Origin: Pseudogracilibacillus auburnensis | GTDB taxonomy: Bacteria; Bacillota; Bacilli; Bacillales; Amphibacillaceae | Reading direction: 5' to 3' | Assembly (NCBI RefSeq): GCF_003201975.1 | Contig: NZ_QJJQ01000008.1 | Coordinates: 124,001 to 188,000, forward strand | DNA: 64,000 bases | Shown here: in pieces, positions 46,051 through 54,349 of the stretch | How positions within the stretch are numbered: position 1 is the stretch's first letter | Layout of the letters: each line of letters starts with the position of its first letter | Translations under genes and position numbers: made by a program | The notes under the pieces: model-generated | Databases searched by the model: none | What the model was told of the DNA's origin: nothing | What the model saw: the letters and a program-made list of their open reading frames with translations, nothing else

Positions 46051-47421
46051 TCACTCCAACTCAATTGTATCCATATAGTATAAAGGAAATGGACCACCAA
46101 TTATTATTGGATTCTCGATAATATTATGTTGAATTGCCTCACCTACGGAATCAACAAGACCTTGAAAGCCTAAAATATTATTTTGATATGCCCAATCAAC
46201 TGATAATGAGAATAGCATTCCTACTGCGGCAACTCCTACTATACCCCATCCCACTGGATTTGTACCTAACAACGCCCCCGCACCTAGACTTGCCCCCACT
46301 CCGACACCCGACACAATAACATTATGAGCAATAGCTTCTCCAACTGTCTTATCTTCATTAACCAAATCATCCTGCATTCCTACCGCAAGCCCTATGGCCG
46401 TAAAGCTTGTACCTAGCGCTGTTCCGACTCTGAGTAAATTATTTCCTTGTCGGATAAAATAATTTCCGCCTTTATCAAAAAGCTTATTAATATTGTTCAA
46501 AAAGTCCTTATCAACCAATTTATTTAGTAGTGGAAAATCCTTGAACTGAATTTTACCTTCTTTACCAAATTTTTTGAGAGCTACTTCTCCTGTTTCTATT
46601 AACTCTTTCCCAAGCGATTTATAAGACTCAGAAAAAATAGTACCGCTTAATCCAAATAGTATATTTGGGATATTTTCTTTTACATAACTAAATACACTAG
46701 GTGGGACTTCCACATCGGGATTTTCTTTAGCCGTTGTAAATAGTTTTAATATATCTGCCTCACCCAATTTTTCACCCATAGAAATTGCCTTATCAAGATC
46801 TGCATAGAACTTTTTAGTCGTAATGTCTTTTGCCCAGTCCATGTCCAATTTTGAAGAGTTAAAAGTAGATGAATTCCATGCTCTTCCACTGCTAACTTCT
46901 CTTAAACCAGTTTCCACAGAAGATAAGAGCTGTTCAATATTTGAAAAGATTAGAGTGGAGTTTCCATTGAAGTCTATTAATTTTTGCAGTTTTTCTTTCA
47001 TTTTTGATTGCATCAATCTTAGAGTTGTAATAACACCTGCTATCTCTAAATTTGCGACAGGAAGACCTAATTGTACCGACCTCATTGATTGAATCGAATG
47101 TTCCAATTTTTGAATTTGCTCTTGTAATACATCTGAATCAAGACTATTACCGTCAACTTCATCGATATATTTTTACAGAAATTGCCGATGAGATTCAATC
47201 ATCGCTTCACTAAGTAAAATGATACCATCAGCAAGCGGGATATATGTTTTGGCAAAGTATGCTTTTGCAGAGTCATATGTTTTCCCTTTTAATCCAGTTT
47301 CAATAATAAACGCATTGATACTTTCTTTAATAAGCTCCATACTGGAAATATACGAGTAACACATTTGTTCAACCGACGATGTTTGCTTATTCACTTCTGG
47401 TAAAATCATTCGAATACTCAT
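46051..47421 (-). pseudogene. LXG-domain T7SS toxin split by one in-frame stop codon
   Basis: A 457-codon frame intact except for codon 83, TAA (47173-47175), where relatives carry a sense codon (context HRQFL-stop-KYIDEVDGNSL). Downstream reading continues in the same frame with no shift. Residues 1-220 are an LXG domain: MSIRMILPEVNKQTSSVEQM, GKTYDSAKAYFAKTYIPLAD, LQEQIQKLEHSIQS, LQKLIDFN and SSKLDMDWAKDI. The C-terminal tip is hydrophobic and glycine-rich (VSGVGVGASLGAGALLGTNP), like the membrane-depolarising toxin TspA. GGAGG precedes the ATG at 47421. The TTG at 47106 is only an internal Leu codon. Either a recent nonsense mutation, a readthrough, or a sequencing error; otherwise secreted by T7SSb. 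Confidence 0.85.
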
Positions 47422-47547
47422 CCGTATTTTACCTCCATTAAGATATTACTTTATTTCTTGCATTTAAATCACCATTAACATTTCAGCTTTTATTATGACC
47501 GTGAGATCAACAGTCTTACTTTCTGCTGTAAGTCCTGTTCTTTTTCC

Positions 47548-47832
47548 TCAAGTAAATTCTTTTTCTTTTAAAGAATGGATCTCATCTTCTACTGATTGAA
47601 TAGCTTTTCGTTCATGTTGGTTTAGTTCTACCTCTGTGTCATGAATGATAAAACTCATTTCTCCTGTTTTCCATTCGTATTTTAATTCTTGTAACAAACG
47701 ATTGTTTTTACGAAAAAGAAAGTGTAACTCTTCTTCCGCTTGAATTAATCGACTTTTTTCATTCTCAACAGAAAGGATCTCTTCTGATAAATAATCTAAC
47801 TCATTTTTCATTTCAATTAATTTTTCTTTCAT
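47548..47832 (-). CDS. DUF3958-like helical protein, LXG targeting-factor partner
   Basis: 94-aa, wholly helical and charged, with a coiled-coil pattern (NELDYLSEEILSVENEKSRL, EEELHFLFRKNNRLL, QHERKAIQSVEDEIHSLKEK) and no signal peptide or membrane segment. Size, composition and position between a small WXG-like gene and an LXG gene fit DUF3958 (Lap2-type) proteins, which in Streptococcus intermedius pair with a second helical protein and the LXG domain to target the toxin to the T7SSb. The ribosome binding site is weak (AAAGGTG). About 125 bases separate it from the toxin start. Family call by pattern and context. Confidence 0.75.
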   Translation of the reverse strand: MKEKLIEMKNELDYLSEEILSVENEKSRLIQAEEELHFLFRKNNRLLQELKYEWKTGEMSFIIHDTEVELNQHERKAIQSVEDEIHSLKEKEFT

Positions 47833-47858
47833 TAGTTACACCTTTATACCTAATCATT

Positions 47859-48125
47859 TTATTTAAAGCCATCTCCAAGTGCTTGATCTGTTACTTCAAA
47901 CTCGCTGGCAACAGTTTGAATCCGTGCTATGTCCTGCTGTAAAGCTGAAACAAACTCGTGAATGATTATTTTTTCTGCTTCTATCGTTTCTTTTGCTCGA
48001 GCGTTACCTTTTACCGTTGTCTGCTCCGCGAAATTGATATGATGTTCTCTAATGGACTGCAACGAACTATCTAACCTCGTTGTTACACTTTGGGCAACTG
48101 ATTGATTACTCATTATTTCATTCAT
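47859..48125 (-). CDS. TIGR04197-family (SACOL2603-type) T7SS small effector/targeting factor
   Basis: 88 aa, a WXG100-like helical hairpin without the WXG itself: MSNQSVAQSVTTRLDSSLQS, then NFAEQTTVKGNARAKETIEA, then HEFVSALQQDIARIQTVASE and a tail EFEVTDQALGDGFK. The length and the NARAKE turn match the SACOL2603/TIGR04197 group (Lap1-type), first gene of many LXG operons. GAGGG precedes the ATG at 48125. It opens the LXG operon; the DUF3958-like gene follows after 26 bases. Expected to bind the LXG domain with its partner and carry the export signal. Confidence 0.78.
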   Translation of the reverse strand: MNEIMSNQSVAQSVTTRLDSSLQSIREHHINFAEQTTVKGNARAKETIEAEKIIIHEFVSALQQDIARIQTVASEFEVTDQALGDGFK

Positions 48126-48185
48126 AACTCGATCCCTCTTCCGATTCCAATTTCTCCCACCTTTCTTTATTTTAACGTAATACAA

Positions 48186-48424
48186 ATTGCAATTACATAG
48201 TGTAAAAGTTGTGAATTATTGATGTAACAGTAACTAAATAAGTTAAAAGGAATGATAGGAAAGGGCTATTAATAAAAGTAGGCTGTTAATAAGTTACAAG
48301 TTCAAGTAGTGACAAAGGCTTGGATGTGAAGTTGTGTTGATGGGCTAGGTTTTCCTAGCATGATGGAAAAAACCCCTTGTAGATGATTTAGTGTTTTGTT
48401 CAGGTATAATACAGTTAAATAACT
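48186..48424. other. Upstream region of the LXG operon, no gene seen
   Basis: AT-rich stretch upstream of the LXG operon, which is transcribed leftward, with no convincing gene. A GGCTAGGTTTTCCTAGC hairpin (about 48343-48360) and the oppositely oriented terminator beyond are the only structures. No promoter stood out. Confidence 0.4.
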
Positions 48425-48474
48425 AATCCCGATAGTATGTCTATTTTCAAATAGGCATACTATCGGGATTTGTG
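48425..48474. terminator. Strong hairpin, terminator-like
   Basis: AATCCCGATAGTATG (48425-48439) pairs perfectly with CATACTATCGGGATT (48456-48470), with further CTATTT/AAATAG pairing inside, so almost the whole 46 bases form a hairpin. It is likely the terminator of the leftward lipoprotein gene and insulates the LXG operon. Confidence 0.75.
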
Positions 48475-48562
48475 TAGTTTAAAGTATTTTAAACATACCT
48501 CGATCTAAAAATACTGTCTTTCAATTTTGAAATTAGATGATGAATTCACGGTACCATGAGCA

Positions 48563-49279
48563 TTATTTTCCTAATACAAAATTAGCTTCACCGACACCCA
48601 TTTCCGCGTCAACTGTAATAATGACATCTGCATGATCAAATGCATCATTTACATAGACACCTTCTCCTTTAGAAATAAACCCTTCCATATTCGTGCTGCC
48701 AATACCTTTTTCCGCTTTTATTTCAACGCCGACTTCCCTTGGGAGAATAATTGTGGACTCTCCAACACCCATTTCAAGCTTAACATCAAAACTTTCTTCC
48801 CATGATCCACTTAAATCCACAGTTGTTCTTCCAACCCCAGATTCGATATCTAACTTTTGTAACTTTACTCCCTGTAAATCCAAACTCGTATCTGCAGCAC
48901 CTGTGCTCACCTTTAAATCAATCGGTATTTCATTTGTAAGTGCAAGATCCCAATCATTTTTTAATTTTCCTCTTTTAATCTTTTTTATGCTCTTTTTAGG
49001 TTGATCAATAGTCACTTTTCCTTTTTCGCCATTTAATTTATACGTCACATCTGGTTCTAAGCTGGAATAATTATAATCAATTGTTCCATTTACCCAATCA
49101 TCTGCCCCAGACGAAATATCGACTATTCCATAACCAATTTCTAAATTAATCGCTAATTTTTCAGCATTGTCTTTTTCAATGATAATGTCATCGGACACTT
49201 CTTTTTTTATAATATCTTTACATCCAACCAGTAACACGCTTATTACGATCATGATGATAACTACTGTTCTCTTTTTCAC
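48563..49279 (-). CDS. Lipoprotein with toast-rack (DUF2154/LiaF-like) beta-helical domain
   Basis: 238 aa from a GTG at 49279 (AAGGGAGA ahead); a longer in-frame reading to 49549 adds 90 residues with no ribosome binding site and a poor composition. Lipobox LVGC, Cys at residue 20. The rest is an N-terminal toast_rack-type domain (IDYNYSSLEPDVTYKLNGEK) and a run of beta strands with repeated GVG/GxG turns: DIESGVGRTTVDLSG, KLEMGVGESTIILP, EKGIGSTNMEG and DAEMGVGEANFVLG. Such domains occur in LiaF and envelope-stress lipoproteins of Firmicutes. Function unknown. Divergent from the metal-efflux operon. Confidence 0.85.
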   Translation of the reverse strand: MKKRTVVIIMIVISVLLVGCKDIIKKEVSDDIIIEKDNAEKLAINLEIGYGIVDISSGADDWVNGTIDYNYSSLEPDVTYKLNGEKGKVTIDQPKKSIKKIKRGKLKNDWDLALTNEIPIDLKVSTGAADTSLDLQGVKLQKLDIESGVGRTTVDLSGSWEESFDVKLEMGVGESTIILPREVGVEIKAEKGIGSTNMEGFISKGEGVYVNDAFDHADVIITVDAEMGVGEANFVLGK

Positions 49280-49411
49280 GATAACTTCTCCCTTAAAGTA
49301 AATTGTATCATTATTATACACAACTGAATTTGGATATGAAGCAACGGAAGATTTAATTATAGTTAAGACTTTAGGCTTATTAATCATTCTAATAAATATT
49401 TGAATATTTGA

Positions 49412-49464
49412 TTGACCATTGGAAAAAATATGTATATAATATAAATAATCAAATGAACGTTTGA
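49412..49464 (+). promoter_or_regulatory. Promoter and ArsR/CadC-type operator of the metal efflux operon
   Basis: TTGACC (49412-49417), 17 bases, TATAAT (49435-49440), then the dyad TCAAATGAACGTTTGA (49449-49464), which matches the TCAAA...TTTGA core of CadC/CzrA operators. A related word, ATATTTGAATATTTGATT, overlaps the -35. Repressor bound here would block transcription until metal is sensed. Confidence 0.75.
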
Positions 49465-49488
49465 ATGTGTAGTAATGGAGGTATGAAA

Positions 49489-49836
49489 ATGGTTGATCAT
49501 ACAGATGAATTTTATTTTGATAAAGGAAAAGTAGACCAAATAAAGCCATTGATGTCTGATGTTAACGATGTAGAACTAATTTTTAAAGCACTTGCAGATC
49601 CAACACGATTAAAAATTGCTTATGCGTTAACATTAACAGAAGAATTGTGTGTCAATGATGTTGCACACATTATTGATGCAACCACTGCAACTGCCTCACA
49701 CCACTTACGCTTATTACGCCATATGAAATTAGCAAAATACCGTAAAGAAGGAAAAGTAGTTTTTTATTCTTTAGATGATGATCATGTTCGTCAATTAGTA
49801 TACATTGCAATGGTACACGCGAAAGAGGGAGAATAA
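49489..49836 (+). CDS. cadC: ArsR/SmtB-family metal-responsive repressor (CadC-like)
   Basis: Winged-helix repressor of 115 aa that probably releases the operon when Cd, Zn or Pb binds. LIFKALADPTRLKIAYAL opens the fold, ELCVNDVAHIIDATTATASH contains the ELCV metal-box Cys and the recognition helix, and VFYSLDDDHVRQLVYIA closes it. The ATG at 49489 is seven bases after GGAGG; the ATG at 49483 is too near. It is followed by one base and then the P-type ATPase start. Assignment to CadC rather than CzrA rests on the ELCV box and the partner gene. Confidence 0.9.
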   Translation: MVDHTDEFYFDKGKVDQIKPLMSDVNDVELIFKALADPTRLKIAYALTLTEELCVNDVAHIIDATTATASHHLRLLRHMKLAKYRKEGKVVFYSLDDDHVRQLVYIAMVHAKEGE

Positions 49837-49837
49837 C

Positions 49838-51973
49838 ATGGCAAAGGAAAAGGTTTATCGTCTAGAAGGACTTTCATGTGCAAACTGTGCAGCAAAATTT
49901 GAAAAGAATATTCGTCAAATCGATACAGTCGAAAACGCAGCAGTTAATTTTGCAGCAGCAAAGGTTTCTGTTCAAGGTGATGCATCGATTAAACAATTAG
50001 AAGAAGCAGGTGCATTTGACCATATTAAAGTTTTTACTGATCATGAAGAAATAGTGACAAAACAATCTTTTTGGAAAAAACGTGAAAATATTTCTGCTCT
50101 TGTGTCACTGCTTATTTTAGTCATTGGTATTGTAACACAATTTGCTTTAGGGATGGAAAATCCTATCGTTATCAGTATCTTCATTTTATCGATTATCATC
50201 GGCGGTTTCGACCTTTTTAAAACTGGCTTAAAAAATTTATTTCAATTTTATTTTGATATGAAAACATTGATGACAATCGCCATTATCGGGGCAGTTTTCA
50301 TCGGTGAGTGGATGGAAGGAGCCATCGTCGTTTTATTATTTGCCCTAAGTGAGGCATTGGAGAGCTATTCAATTGATAAAGCACGGCATTCGATCCAATC
50401 TCTAATGAATATTACACCTAGTAAAGCTTCCATTCGTAGGGATGGACAAATCGTAGAACTAGATGTTAAACAAATTAAGGTCGATGATGTCATGGTTATT
50501 AAGCCTGGAGAAAAACTCGCCATGGACGGCGAAGTTATTAGTGGGCAAACCTCAATCAATCAAGCTGCAATTACTGGTGAATCCATTCCAATTCATAAAA
50601 CGGTCGGTGATGAAGTGTTTGCCGGAACAATAAATGAAGAAGGATCAATTGAGGTTCGAGTAACAAAGTTGGTTGAAGATACAACCATTGCAAAAATTAT
50701 CCATCTCGTTGAAGAAGCCCAAGCAGAAAAAGCACCTGCCCAACATTTTGTTGATACATTTGCAAAATATTATACTCCCGCAATTATGACGATTGCTTTG
50801 TTCGTCGCGGTTACGCCCCCTCTTTTATTTGCAGGTGATTGGTCTAAATGGATCTACTTGGGGCTTGCAACACTCGTAGTGGGATGTCCATGTGCTCTAA
50901 TCATATCAACTCCCGTTGCGATCGTCACTGCAATTGGAACTGCCGCAAGACATGGAGTATTAATAAAAGGCGGTGTGCATTTAGAGGAAACGGGTCGTCT
51001 ACGTGTCATTGCATTTGATAAAACTGGAACAATCACAACAGGAAAACCAGATGTAACAGAAGTGATTTCCCTTTCTAATGTGGACACGAATGAAATATTA
51101 AAAATTGCAACGGCCATTGAAACATTTTCACAACACCCGATAGCTTCTGCAATCATTCGTGAAACGGAAAGAAGAAATATAACCGCATATAGTGCAGAAA
51201 AATTTCATTCTATTACTGGTAAAGGTGCGAAGGCTTTCGTCAATGAAAGGGAGTATTTCATTGGTAATATTGCATTGTTTTCCAGCGTTATTGAGATTCC
51301 TCATACAATAGTTGAATTAAGTAAGAAATTACAACAAAAAGGGAACACCGTTATGCTAGTCGGTTCTCATGAAAATGTGATTGGACTCATTACAGTTGCT
51401 GATCAGGCAAGGGCAGGAAGCCAATCTGTAATGGAACAATTGAAGCAACTTGGTATTAAAAAGACAATCATGTTAACCGGTGATAATCTTTTTACTGCCA
51501 AAACAATTGCACGTGATACAGGTATAACAAATGTAAAAGCTGATTTATTACCGGAAGACAAATTAGTAGCTATGAAGGAGTTACAGGAAGAAAATGGTCG
51601 AGTAGCCATGGTTGGTGACGGTGTAAATGATGCTCCAGCTCTAGCAAACGCAACAGTCGGAATTGCGATGGGTGGTGCTGGTACAGATGTGGCATTGGAA
51701 ACTGCTGACATCGTCTTAATGGAAGATGATTTAAATAAACTTCCGTTTACCATTTCACTAAGTCGCCGCGCCTTACAAATTATCAAGCAAAATATTTCTT
51801 TTTCTCTCGGGTTAAAAATAATCGCTCTTCTCTTAGTGATTCCCGGTTGGTTAACATTATGGATGGCGATTATTGCTGATGTCGGTGCCACACTCATTGT
51901 CGTTTCAAATTCCATGAGACTCATGAGTTCAAGTAGACAAAAACAACTTATGTCGCAACCTTTAAGCAAATGA
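49838..51973 (+). CDS. cadA: Heavy-metal-translocating P1B-type ATPase (CadA-like)
   Basis: Membrane pump exporting Cd/Zn/Pb. An N-terminal HMA domain has GLSCANCAAKF (Cys 14 and 17). Two TM pairs precede the actuator domain (TGESIPIHK). The ion-site CPC is at residues 350-352 in VVGCPCALII, the phosphorylated Asp is residue 394 in DKTGTITTG, the HP motif is SQHPIASAI and the hinge is MVGDGVNDAPAL. 711 aa. The ATG at 49838 follows GAGGGAG; an upstream frame overlapping the repressor is not used. CPC with HMA-CxxC and the ArsR neighbour point to divalent metals rather than copper. A bidirectional terminator follows. Confidence 0.94.
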   Translation: MAKEKVYRLEGLSCANCAAKFEKNIRQIDTVENAAVNFAAAKVSVQGDASIKQLEEAGAFDHIKVFTDHEEIVTKQSFWKKRENISALVSLLILVIGIVTQFALGMENPIVISIFILSIIIGGFDLFKTGLKNLFQFYFDMKTLMTIAIIGAVFIGEWMEGAIVVLLFALSEALESYSIDKARHSIQSLMNITPSKASIRRDGQIVELDVKQIKVDDVMVIKPGEKLAMDGEVISGQTSINQAAITGESIPIHKTVGDEVFAGTINEEGSIEVRVTKLVEDTTIAKIIHLVEEAQAEKAPAQHFVDTFAKYYTPAIMTIALFVAVTPPLLFAGDWSKWIYLGLATLVVGCPCALIISTPVAIVTAIGTAARHGVLIKGGVHLEETGRLRVIAFDKTGTITTGKPDVTEVISLSNVDTNEILKIATAIETFSQHPIASAIIRETERRNITAYSAEKFHSITGKGAKAFVNEREYFIGNIALFSSVIEIPHTIVELSKKLQQKGNTVMLVGSHENVIGLITVADQARAGSQSVMEQLKQLGIKKTIMLTGDNLFTAKTIARDTGITNVKADLLPEDKLVAMKELQEENGRVAMVGDGVNDAPALANATVGIAMGGAGTDVALETADIVLMEDDLNKLPFTISLSRRALQIIKQNISFSLGLKIIALLLVIPGWLTLWMAIIADVGATLIVVSNSMRLMSSSRQKQLMSQPLSK

Positions 51974-52025
51974 AATAGATTTGTTCAAGTTGGCGACTAG
52001 TTATAAAGCTACCGATTACGATTTC

Positions 52026-52062
52026 AAAAAAGTAGAGCAGAATGAACGCTCTACTTTTTGCT
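52026..52062. terminator. Bidirectional terminator between the efflux ATPase and the YheO-like gene
   Basis: AAAAAGTAGAGC / GCTCTACTTTTT with a nine-base loop; symmetrical A and T runs serve both directions. Its right arm includes the last codons and TAG of the leftward gene. Confidence 0.85.
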
Positions 52063-52689
52063 TATCTTTTCGGGTAGTCCTTTTATTTCTCGTAAATAAT
52101 TATAAATAGTATAGCGAGAAATATTCATTTTATCCGCTATGATTGGAATGCTTTTATGGATGGAGAATGCACCTTTCTCATGTAAGTAGCGAACCATTTC
52201 AACTCGCTCTTTTTTTCTCATAAATGCAATTGGTTTTCCAATAAACTCAACCGCATTAGCAAAAAACTCATCCAATTGTCTTTCCAGATGCTCATCCTTT
52301 TCAACTGTTGCTTCATAGTCATTCCCTACATGGATTAAGTCACTTACTACACTGTGAACCATTAACATATTAGTATAATCATAGTGAATACCAAGTGCAA
52401 AATGATAACCATTACCCTTTGCATGAAAAGTGGAACATTTAATAGAATGATTGTTTTCAGTGATTCCTTTATTATTAATTATATCGATCCCTTTATACAA
52501 TTTATCCATTTCCGATTTTCCAAAAGTAGTGAATTCATCTCTTTCGGAAAGTTGTTTACTTGTATTGTATAAAATAGTTGCTTTATGGTTTTCTATATCG
52601 CGAATAACTACTTCACAGTTATTACCAAACATCATTGCGATTCCATCTGCAACTCTTTTTAAAAAGTCTAACATCTTTTCTCGTCCCAT
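52051..52689 (-). CDS. YheO-like PAS domain / helix-turn-helix transcriptional regulator
   Basis: 212 aa. An N-terminal YheO-type PAS domain (DGIAMMFGNNCEVVIRDIEN to about residue 120) precedes a linker and a C-terminal HTH_22 domain (ERVEMVRYLHEKGAFSIHKS, ADKMNISRYTIYNYLREI). This layout is that of DauR/YheO regulators. GGGGG lies about seven bases ahead of the ATG at 52689. Convergent with the efflux ATPase. Target and effector unknown; the 165 bases upstream show no neighbour that it obviously controls. Confidence 0.87.
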   Translation of the reverse strand: MGREKMLDFLKRVADGIAMMFGNNCEVVIRDIENHKATILYNTSKQLSERDEFTTFGKSEMDKLYKGIDIINNKGITENNHSIKCSTFHAKGNGYHFALGIHYDYTNMLMVHSVVSDLIHVGNDYEATVEKDEHLERQLDEFFANAVEFIGKPIAFMRKKERVEMVRYLHEKGAFSIHKSIPIIADKMNISRYTIYNYLREIKGLPEKISKK

Positions 52690-52852
52690 TATTCCGCCCC
52701 CATTTAATCGAAGGTCCGATTAAATAAAAATTCTGTAAATTCATGTTGTTTGAGTATTATTATACGAACTTACTAATAATAATGCAACGAAATAGTGATT
52801 ATTTACTATTCTATATAAATCTCCCTATTATATATCGTTCTTTTTGGAATGA

Positions 52853-53410
52853 TCTCAACTTTCGCACCAATAAAATAAGTTCAAACAGTTTGCTTGGTAA
52901 AGCTTGAGGTACTTCTAATGATATCCTTGACAACCTCGGTATAATAAACTGAATTTAGCTGATAGGATGTCTACTGGAGGTCTGCAGTCCTAATACATCT
53001 TCGCTTGCCGTGGACAGCTGTTGAGCTCCCTTCGCGCTGACGCACTACGTGATCCTCACCTAGGCCTTCCTCCCACAGGCGTCTTGATGGATTTAAACTG
53101 CTCTGAATGATAAATATGATTTAGCCCTCTAATGATGTTTCCAGTATATATCTCCAAACGAGTCTGGGTGAGCGCAGTCCGGCGACTCCTGCGGGAAAAG
53201 CAACGGCTGAAGATCCCCGAAGAAGTTATTTTCTTCTGAGGTAGCAGAAGCGTTGCCCTCGGAAAGCGTCCGCACGGAGCGAGCCCAGACGGATATCAGC
53301 TTAAACTTAAGAGCAAATGAATCATCCAAAGTCAACTTTACCACTGTATCTTCAGTCCATTTAATTCTACCAAGACTTTCTTGTTCATTTCACTATGCGA
53401 AAGTCGGGAA
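52853..53410. repeat. Composite ACTTTCGCA-ended element, copy 2
   Basis: About 555 bp filling the gap between the YheO-like gene and the peptide transporter operon. Left end TCTCAACTTTCGCACCAAT, then GTTCAAACAGTTTGCTTGGT and ATCCTTGACAACCTCGGTAT, match 59595-59690. Right end TCATCCAAAGTCAACTTTAC, CACTGTATCTTCAGTCCA and TTGTTCATTTCACTATGCGA match 60840-60900 and, inverted, 23140-23220. The termini ACTTTCGCA/TGCGAAAGT are inverted. The interior holds the GC-rich module (GACTCCTGCGGGAAAAGCAA, CGGCTGAAGATCCCCG). No gene. Confidence 0.8.
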
Positions 53411-53417
53411 ATGATTA

Positions 53418-54335
53418 TTAATTTTTCATTCGTGGATCAAGAGCATCCCTTAGTCCATCCCCAATCAAATTAAAACCAAGGACGACAAGCATAATACATA
53501 GTCCAGGCGCAATTAAAGTCCATGGTGCTAACTGAATAAAATCACGAGAATCAGCCAGCATTTTCCCCCATTCTGGTAATGGAGGCTGGGCACCTAGCCC
53601 TAAAAAACCTAAGGCAGCAGCGTCGAGAATTGCGGTACCGAACCCTAATGTCGTTTGCACGATAATCGGGGCTAAACTATTTGGCAATATATGATGAAAG
53701 ATAATTCGCCCATTTTTCATCCCTTGTGCACGTGCAGCTAAGATAAACTCTTCTTCACGTAAACTAATTACTTTCGAACGAACGAGTCGACCAAAAATAG
53801 GAATATTAATAATTGCAATAGCAATTAATGCATTTTGTAAAGATGCACCTAAAATTGCTACAATGGCGATCGCAAGTAAAATACTCGGAAACGCGAGCAT
53901 AATATCAAAAATACGGGAAATGATCATGTCGACCCAGCGCCCGAAGTAACCGGCGATCAGTCCAAACAACGTACCAAAGATTAATGCACCAGTTACAGCA
54001 AAAAATCCAACCTGAAGTGAAATTCTAGCGCCATAAGCAATTCGGGTAAAAATATCTCTCCCTACATCATCTGTCCCTAGCCAATGTTCGGCTGAAGGTG
54101 GTTTCAATCTATCTTGTAGTACTTGTTGCTCATATCCATATGGAGTGAGTAAAGGTGCAAATAATCCGACCAGAATAAAAGTAATGATGATGATAAAACC
54201 AATTAACGCAAATTTATTTTTACGTAATTGCCTGACCGTATCTTTCCATGGAGAAGTGGCTCTTATTTCTTCCTCCATTTGAAGTGCTAAGGCGGGGGAA
54301 GATAATTGACTTTCTTGTCTTTCTTCATTATTCAT
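53418..54335 (-). CDS. Oligopeptide/dipeptide ABC transporter permease (DppC/OppC type)
   Basis: 305-aa permease. An N-terminal OppC_N segment (WKDTVRQLRKNKFALIGFII) is followed by six TM helices and the coupling motif EEFILAARAQGMKNGRIIFH near residue 210, then ILPNSLAPIIVQTTLGFG. The conserved HWLGTDDVGRDIFTRIAYGA is present near residue 85. GGAGGGGGCG precedes the ATG. Last gene of the five-gene peptide uptake operon and partner of the DppB-type permease 14 bases upstream. The nickel-transport reading (NikC) is possible for such permeases but the binding protein looks like a peptide binder. Confidence 0.93.
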   Translation of the reverse strand: MNNEERQESQLSSPALALQMEEEIRATSPWKDTVRQLRKNKFALIGFIIIITFILVGLFAPLLTPYGYEQQVLQDRLKPPSAEHWLGTDDVGRDIFTRIAYGARISLQVGFFAVTGALIFGTLFGLIAGYFGRWVDMIISRIFDIMLAFPSILLAIAIVAILGASLQNALIAIAIINIPIFGRLVRSKVISLREEEFILAARAQGMKNGRIIFHHILPNSLAPIIVQTTLGFGTAILDAAALGFLGLGAQPPLPEWGKMLADSRDFIQLAPWTLIAPGLCIMLVVLGFNLIGDGLRDALDPRMKN

Positions 54336-54349
54336 CTTATCGCCCCCTC

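Noticed and set aside
46051-47106. Independent 351-residue protein starting at TTG 47106
   Set aside because: The TTG is an internal Leu codon of the LXG frame, lacks a ribosome binding site, and the upstream 82-codon frame is in phase with it.
48186-48420. Gene remnant upstream of the LXG operon
   Set aside because: A 19-codon frame (MLGKPSPSTQLHIQAFVTT) on the minus strand has no ribosome binding site and no recognisable family.
49280-49549. 90-residue N-terminal extension of the toast-rack lipoprotein
   Set aside because: A proper ribosome binding site and a lipoprotein signal begin at the GTG at 49279; the extension overlaps the divergent metal-operon promoter.
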